From assembly GCA_021604705.1 (NCBI GenBank), contig BQJM01000003.1, positions 24,663 through 88,662 of the forward strand: 64,000 bases of DNA, in the 5' to 3' direction. The notes beneath the pieces are model-generated. The model saw only the letters and a list, made by a program, of their open reading frames with translations. It was not told the DNA's origin and did not search any database. Made by a program: the position numbers and the translations under genes. Below, in pieces: positions 59,400-64,000 of the stretch (position 1 is the stretch's first letter; each line of letters opens with the position of its first letter). This DNA is from a marine bacterium B5-7 (GTDB lineage: Bacteria; Pseudomonadota; Gammaproteobacteria; BQJM01).

Positions 59400-59517
59400 G
59401 GTTTTCACTAAAATCCCTCAAGGTGAACAAAGAAACATCCCATTTGATTTCAAAACTCCTTGTCAGCCCAGCAAGATTCCCGTAACGTGGTTCGACATTT
59501 ACTCATTGGATCCCCAA

Positions 59518-61044
59518 ATGAAACGCTTACTACTGGCATTCTTGCTCTTATTCACGCCGCTTTTGCTCCTCGCCGGCCCCTTGCCAGCTAACCAAGCATT
59601 TCAATTAAATGCCAAGATCACCCCCGATCACACCATACAATTACAATGGTTAATTGCACCTAAACATACCCTGTATCGGAAACGTATTCACGTTAGTTTG
59701 CTACAACCTAACACTGGAGAAATCGGCCATTTGCTCCGCCCACTAGGACAAATCAAACACGAAAGTGATGGCAGCGAAATCCGCGTTTACCACAATCGCG
59801 CAACCATTGCCGTACCGTTGTTGGCGGTGAAAGATTCAGCGCAATTGAAAGTACAATACCAAGGTTGCTCAAGTGAAGGTTTTTGTTATCCGCCGATCAT
59901 TAAACAGGTTGCTGTTAACTTCAAGCAAAACACGGTGACAGTGACAGCTTTTCATGTACCAGACAATGAAACGCAACGTATTTCACATTTACTCGCGCAT
60001 AAAACATTCTTACTAACCTTACTAAGTTTCTTAGGTTTTGGTTTATTGCTTGCATTTTCCCCTTGTGTTTTCCCCTTATTACCTATTTTATCAGGCATTA
60101 TCGTCGGGCAAGGCGAACACTTAACAACACGCCGTGCATTTTTATTGTCTGTGAGTTACGTGCTGGGCATGTCCATCGCATATGCCTTAGCCGGTGTATT
60201 AGCAGCCATGGCAGGTAGCAGTTTACAGATCGCATTACAAAACCGTTGGGTGATTACTGGCTTTGCTTTCTTGTTTGTCTTATTGGCTTTATCGTTGTTT
60301 GGCTTATACGAATTACAATTGCCAAAAAGCTTGCGCGGTTTGGCTGGGCGCGTCAGTGGTCAACAACGAAAAAGTGGCGTCGTCGGTGTTGCGGCCATGG
60401 GCGCTTTATCTATTTTAATTGCATCACCTTGTGTGACGCCGCCATTAATCGGGGCACTCAGTTATATCGCTAAAACGGGCAATATTGTCGTTGGTGGTTC
60501 TGCTTTATTTTTCTTGGGACTCGGCATGGGGATCCCTTTGCTTGCTTTTGGTGTATTAGGCGGAAAATACCTACCAAAAGCAGGACGCTGGATGTACGTG
60601 GTCAAAGTTTTCTTTGGTATTGTTTTGCTCGCAATGGCGGGATGGTTAGCTTTGCGTGCTTGGCCGCTAGACTCACATAAACAAACAAAATTTATTTATG
60701 TGAACAACCTCAAGGCCATTCAAAGCCAGTTACACATCGCAAAGAAACAACATCAGCCCGCTTTATTAGATTTTCATGCGGATTGGTGTTCTAGCTGCAA
60801 AGTCCTAGAGCGCGATGTTTTTACTGCACCTGAAATGCAAACTGCCTTAAGTGCATTTCGTTTGCTACGCGTTGATATGACCCATAGCAGCCCTGCAGTG
60901 AAACAAATGCAACACGCCTATGAAGTCATCGGCCCACCTGTTGTGATTTTCTTTGATAGGCAAGGCTACCGTCACCCGGAATCACGTATCACGGGTGAGG
61001 TATCTCAAATGACGTTCAAGCAAATGCTCCAAGGCATCCACTAA
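59518..61044 (+). CDS. dsbD: Thiol:disulfide interchange protein DsbD
   Basis: 508 residues from ATG 59518 (MKRLLLAFLLLFTPLLLLAG signal peptide). Three domains pass electrons from thioredoxin to the periplasm: N-terminal immunoglobulin-like domain with Cys117 and Cys123 (YQGCSSEGFCYPP), a membrane domain of eight helices with FSPCVFPLLP and ASPCVTPPL, and a C-terminal thioredoxin domain with Cys424-Ser-Ser-Cys427 (ADWCSSCK). All six redox Cys are present. It would keep DsbC-type isomerases and cytochrome maturation reduced. groESL-dsbD adjacency is common in this order. A few codons of open frame before the ATG use TTG and are not taken. Confidence 0.95.
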   Translation: MKRLLLAFLLLFTPLLLLAGPLPANQAFQLNAKITPDHTIQLQWLIAPKHTLYRKRIHVSLLQPNTGEIGHLLRPLGQIKHESDGSEIRVYHNRATIAVPLLAVKDSAQLKVQYQGCSSEGFCYPPIIKQVAVNFKQNTVTVTAFHVPDNETQRISHLLAHKTFLLTLLSFLGFGLLLAFSPCVFPLLPILSGIIVGQGEHLTTRRAFLLSVSYVLGMSIAYALAGVLAAMAGSSLQIALQNRWVITGFAFLFVLLALSLFGLYELQLPKSLRGLAGRVSGQQRKSGVVGVAAMGALSILIASPCVTPPLIGALSYIAKTGNIVVGGSALFFLGLGMGIPLLAFGVLGGKYLPKAGRWMYVVKVFFGIVLLAMAGWLALRAWPLDSHKQTKFIYVNNLKAIQSQLHIAKKQHQPALLDFHADWCSSCKVLERDVFTAPEMQTALSAFRLLRVDMTHSSPAVKQMQHAYEVIGPPVVIFFDRQGYRHPESRITGEVSQMTFKQMLQGIH

Positions 61045-61046
61045 GA

Positions 61047-62957
61047 CTAACGATGACTCGGTGAACGTGGGATTTTTCTCGGGCTAGGCGGTGGTGTCTC
61101 CTGCGGATCCGACGACCCACCTGGCTGACTCTTACTAGGGCTAGCGTTGGGTGACGGTCTTGGTGTATCGACATGCGATCGAGGCGCCTGTCCGAAAAAT
61201 CGATTAAAATCAATTCCTTTCTCACCATTTTCGCCTAATACTGCTGGCCAGTTAGACTCATCGTTGTCGTTCTCCTCGTTGCCTCCTAGTGACTCAATGT
61301 CACTGAAGCAATCATCTTCGATGAGACTTTCTTCGTCGGAGGAATCACCTCCATGATATACAACTGAATTAGCTGCATCTGGAGAGAAGTATGAAAGACG
61401 ACGGGCCACGGAAACCTTTCGCGATGCTGGTTTTAAGCCACATTGATTAAAGACCCGAATTAACGATACAGCGTCAGCATGATAGGCCGTATCAACATCT
61501 TCTTCATCAACATGTTCTGCAAGCGGTCCCACATACTGCGTCAAGCACGACAAAACAAAACTGATGCTCATTTTATTTAACAAATCATGCTGTACATTTG
61601 TAAACGCCAGAGCATCACGACTAATATCATCCGCAATGCTTTCTGCAACTTTACCGTTCTTAATTAAGCTAGCATCACTATATGCCATAAATTCATGACA
61701 CCCCCCCGAACTTTGTTGCAAGCGTGTGCTTGCACAAGCAAGTGCAGGGCGCACTAGACATTGCGTGTCTTGAGGCTGAAGGGATCGTTTCATCTTAGTT
61801 AAAAACAATCGTCCAAGCTGTAATTTCATATCGTGCGTATCATAGCATCCTGCATGATAGCCCGTTTTTTGTAGCATTGATCGACCCAAGTGCTCAATAC
61901 AATCTTCACTATAATGTTCCGGCCCCTGAATATGTCTTGAAACCAATCCTTGATATAATTCATCATTGCGGAATGGACTGAGTGCAATGGGACAGTTATC
62001 AGCAAGTGATAAAGATTCTTGCCCCTGCCTATACCTACCATAACATTCTTCTATAACGCCAACTAACCCACTAGTCTTTTCTGAATAAAAATCCTCTTCT
62101 GCAGCCTTAGGATACACTGCTTCTGCGCGACGCATGCAAAGAAGAAATTCGTTATCTTGACAATAATCAACAGCACGCGCATCTGAGTATGTCGACATTA
62201 AATCAAATAGTAACTTAAATGCCTTTTCTACGTTAGACAAGTCAGATGGCGTCCAAAGTTTAGCGCCGTTAATCCCGCGGTAATAATCCGTCGCATTAAT
62301 TAGGTAGTGAAGAAAAGTAGAATACGCTTGAAATAGCGCATCTGCGCGCTCATCAATCACCTGCTCAGACTCAGCCTCAGGAAAAGCTGGAAAAACATTC
62401 GCATATAAATAAATCAGCACATCCAATAAGTCAAAACCTTGTCCCGCTTCGAGCATCTCACGAATGTGCTCAATCAAAAACAATTGACTCTCTGGGCGAA
62501 CCTCTGCCAATAGACGATAGGCATAAATACGCTGTTTATCATCAGAGGCTGTTGCTAACGCTGCGATCGCAAATTGTTTTGATGATTGCTGATAACGTGC
62601 GATTGTTTGCGGATCAGATTCTGACGCTGCTAAACAATGAGTGACTTGAGAAAATAAGGTATTAACCGCCGAATATTTGAATAAGCGATCTTGAACGGCT
62701 TTCGGCACACGAAAATCCCAAGCTTCCAAGAAAAATTCCACTAAGCGTGCCTCGAATAAGCAGTAACAACTCACCGCTAACAATAAAATAATCGATGTCG
62801 CATCGTTGACGTGGCTCTGCTCAAGATGAGCCATGATGGCTAATAAACGTTCTTCAGGTAAATAACCAAAGCGTAGTGCGCTTAGATCATGGGTAAATAT
62901 TTGCTCTAGTGACGCAAGGGGGCGCGCCCCAGCAACAGGGGTGGAGAGTAAGGGCAT
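61047..62957 (-). CDS. Large cytosolic protein of unknown function with disordered Ser/Pro tail
   Basis: 636 residues, no signal peptide or membrane helix. The N-terminal two thirds look alpha-helical (FTHDLSALRFGYLPEERLLAIMAHLEQ, ATASDDKQRIYAYRLLAEV, VIDERADALFQAYSTFLHYL) and could be a helical-repeat fold. Residues about 530-590 are acidic, and the last 50 are Pro/Ser-rich and basic at the end (TPPPSPRKIPRSPSHR). I know no family for it. It ends 3 bp after dsbD, convergent. Large lineage-specific proteins with such tails are often type IV effectors in Legionellales; here that is inference only. Confidence 0.65.
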   Translation of the reverse strand: MPLLSTPVAGARPLASLEQIFTHDLSALRFGYLPEERLLAIMAHLEQSHVNDATSIILLLAVSCYCLFEARLVEFFLEAWDFRVPKAVQDRLFKYSAVNTLFSQVTHCLAASESDPQTIARYQQSSKQFAIAALATASDDKQRIYAYRLLAEVRPESQLFLIEHIREMLEAGQGFDLLDVLIYLYANVFPAFPEAESEQVIDERADALFQAYSTFLHYLINATDYYRGINGAKLWTPSDLSNVEKAFKLLFDLMSTYSDARAVDYCQDNEFLLCMRRAEAVYPKAAEEDFYSEKTSGLVGVIEECYGRYRQGQESLSLADNCPIALSPFRNDELYQGLVSRHIQGPEHYSEDCIEHLGRSMLQKTGYHAGCYDTHDMKLQLGRLFLTKMKRSLQPQDTQCLVRPALACASTRLQQSSGGCHEFMAYSDASLIKNGKVAESIADDISRDALAFTNVQHDLLNKMSISFVLSCLTQYVGPLAEHVDEEDVDTAYHADAVSLIRVFNQCGLKPASRKVSVARRLSYFSPDAANSVVYHGGDSSDEESLIEDDCFSDIESLGGNEENDNDESNWPAVLGENGEKGIDFNRFFGQAPRSHVDTPRPSPNASPSKSQPGGSSDPQETPPPSPRKIPRSPSHR

Positions 62958-63069
62958 AACAGCTTCTCATTTTTATTATTATTTACAACAGGCGGGATTA
63001 TAACAGGACAGACTGGCTTTTGACCAGCTTTTTGCTCAATTAAAAAATACTAAAAAGGTATTTTTTCGC

Positions 63070-63987
63070 TTATTTTAAGCTGTAACGAGTGGCGCGACCT
63101 TTGCCAAGCCGCTGAACTTTTTCTTCTAGCATTAGTTGATGCAATAAGCTCAAGACGGTATTTCTTGAACGACCTAAGTAATCCACTATATCCGCAACGG
63201 TCACGGTTTCACGTATTTTTAAAAGTGCGATTAGTTTATCTGCATCCGTTTGCGCTTTTTCAGCTAAGGGCTGAAAACGAAAATTTACTTTTACATAATC
63301 ACCATCCTCAGAAAAAGTGGGTAGTGCTAATTTAGCGGCACGACAACTATCGAACATCGCACGAATACCCGATCCTAATTTTTCAATCATTCCCATGCGA
63401 TGTAACATGCGTCCCAGCACAGGGTTGCGCAAATGTGTAATCCCCTCGCCAAGATTATCGATGTTAACATGCCCCGGGAAATTACCTGGACTAAAAATTT
63501 CTAAACGATCTTCATACAATGCAATCTTCGTCGCACCGGGAATCGTATATTTCCGATGCGCAACTGCATTAATAATTGCTTCTCGCAAAGCGACACCGGG
63601 CACCAAGCTTCTTGCTGTCATATGAATACCTTGCAGCTGGTAATGTCGCTTTAACCAACTTGAAACCAACTCAAAGCTCACCGCTATCTGCTTACTTAAG
63701 GGGCCTTTTATTTCTTCTGTTTGAATGATGTTCCGCCCTGAAACCCCTGAGAAACGCGTACAAATAACCAACGCTTCTGGTATGGCCCTTTCAGGATTCT
63801 CAGAGAACAAGAGTGTCCCCGCAACCGTTGGCATATAACACTCTTGGTTCACTTCACTATCAATACCTATAATGATTTTTCCGCCTACACCATTTGCGAA
63901 CGCAATGGCTGTTCTAACAATGGCATCAAATTTTTTCACCGTTGACTTAAATTCCAGCGCTTTACTTTCTCGAGCAGGGTATTGCAT
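63070..63987 (-). CDS. AlbA/Schlafen-type ATP-binding regulator with internal deletion
   Basis: 305 residues. The start has the AlbA_2 (Schlafen) signature ESKALEFKSTVKKFDAIVRTAIAFANGVGGKIIIGID, but the text then jumps to PTVAGTLLFSENPERAIPEA, a stretch that normally lies about 100 residues further on; the frame is kept. It continues into an HATPase-like domain (VALREAIINAVAHRKY, GNFPGHVNIDN, EKLGSGIRAMFD) and a C-terminal winged helix (TVADIVDYLGRSRNTVLSLLHQL). Full-length relatives are putative transcriptional regulators. GGGA lies seven bases before the ATG; the whole gene is in the window. Confidence 0.75.
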   Translation of the reverse strand: MQYPARESKALEFKSTVKKFDAIVRTAIAFANGVGGKIIIGIDSEVNQECYMPTVAGTLLFSENPERAIPEALVICTRFSGVSGRNIIQTEEIKGPLSKQIAVSFELVSSWLKRHYQLQGIHMTARSLVPGVALREAIINAVAHRKYTIPGATKIALYEDRLEIFSPGNFPGHVNIDNLGEGITHLRNPVLGRMLHRMGMIEKLGSGIRAMFDSCRAAKLALPTFSEDGDYVKVNFRFQPLAEKAQTDADKLIALLKIRETVTVADIVDYLGRSRNTVLSLLHQLMLEEKVQRLGKGRATRYSLK

Positions 63988-64000
63988 ATAATCGTCCCAA

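Overview
The window reads as chromosome of a host-associated gammaproteobacterium, most likely of the Legionellales (Coxiella/Legionella/Berkiella-like). The reasons are the moderately AT-rich composition by eye, the gene neighbourhoods tkt-gapA-pgk-pyk, metK-ahcY, amgK-murU beside lptD-surA and groESL-dsbD, and several proteins with the look of host-directed effectors. The clearest of these is a 984-residue ankyrin/F-box/ankyrin protein. The genus is inference: there is no rRNA here, and the single tRNA does not settle it.

Layout. 0-9 kb: rsmE (cut by the left edge), a soluble hybrid histidine kinase, a 1180-aa NRPS-like protein whose N-terminal modules look dead but whose reductase domain looks intact, then metK-ahcY. 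9-13 kb: a Fic C-terminal remnant, an aromatic amino-acid permease, a gamma-carbonic anhydrase, folA, and an AAA/DUF4143 ATPase. 12.9-20.7 kb: envelope genes: apaH, the cell-wall recycling pair murU-amgK and a site-2 protease, divergent from lptD-surA and an EamA exporter. 20.7-33.4 kb: gyrB, a truncated DUF4143 gene, a TetR/MFS pair with twin operators, DUF4381-DUF58-moxR, a second MFS carrier, a cupin, an AbiEi-Fic fusion with four iterons, a frameshifted small membrane gene, and a CAU tRNA beside duplicated tRNA sequence. 33.5-49 kb: the Ank/F-box protein, a PIN-like protein, coaBC-dapB, a GIN-domain lipoprotein, batA-B-C-D, an orphan HicB, and two paralogous six-TM proteins of unknown family. 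49-64 kb: the glycolytic cluster tkt-gapA-(dedA)-pgk-pyk, queF, groESL, dsbD, two unknown proteins and an AlbA/HATPase/wHTH regulator with an internal deletion.

Two repeat families run through the intergenic spaces. Family P is short palindromes of the form GGAGAYCCCGG...CCGGGRTGAC. About ten loci hold single, tandem or inverted units, and one inverted pair sits in frame inside batD as a 147-bp (49-codon) insert. Family H is 87-111 bp hairpins at 367, 7567 and 52541, with half a copy at 39470. They share a core of about 60 bp, but their outer arms differ from copy to copy while staying complementary within each copy.

The best candidates for undescribed biology are family H, the batD palindrome insert, the degenerate formyltransferase/condensation/adenylation/reductase protein, the AbiEi-Fic fusion with its iterons, and the six-TM pair. 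The moxR-DUF58-DUF4381 and batABCD halves look like one operon split by a single inversion of about 14 kb.
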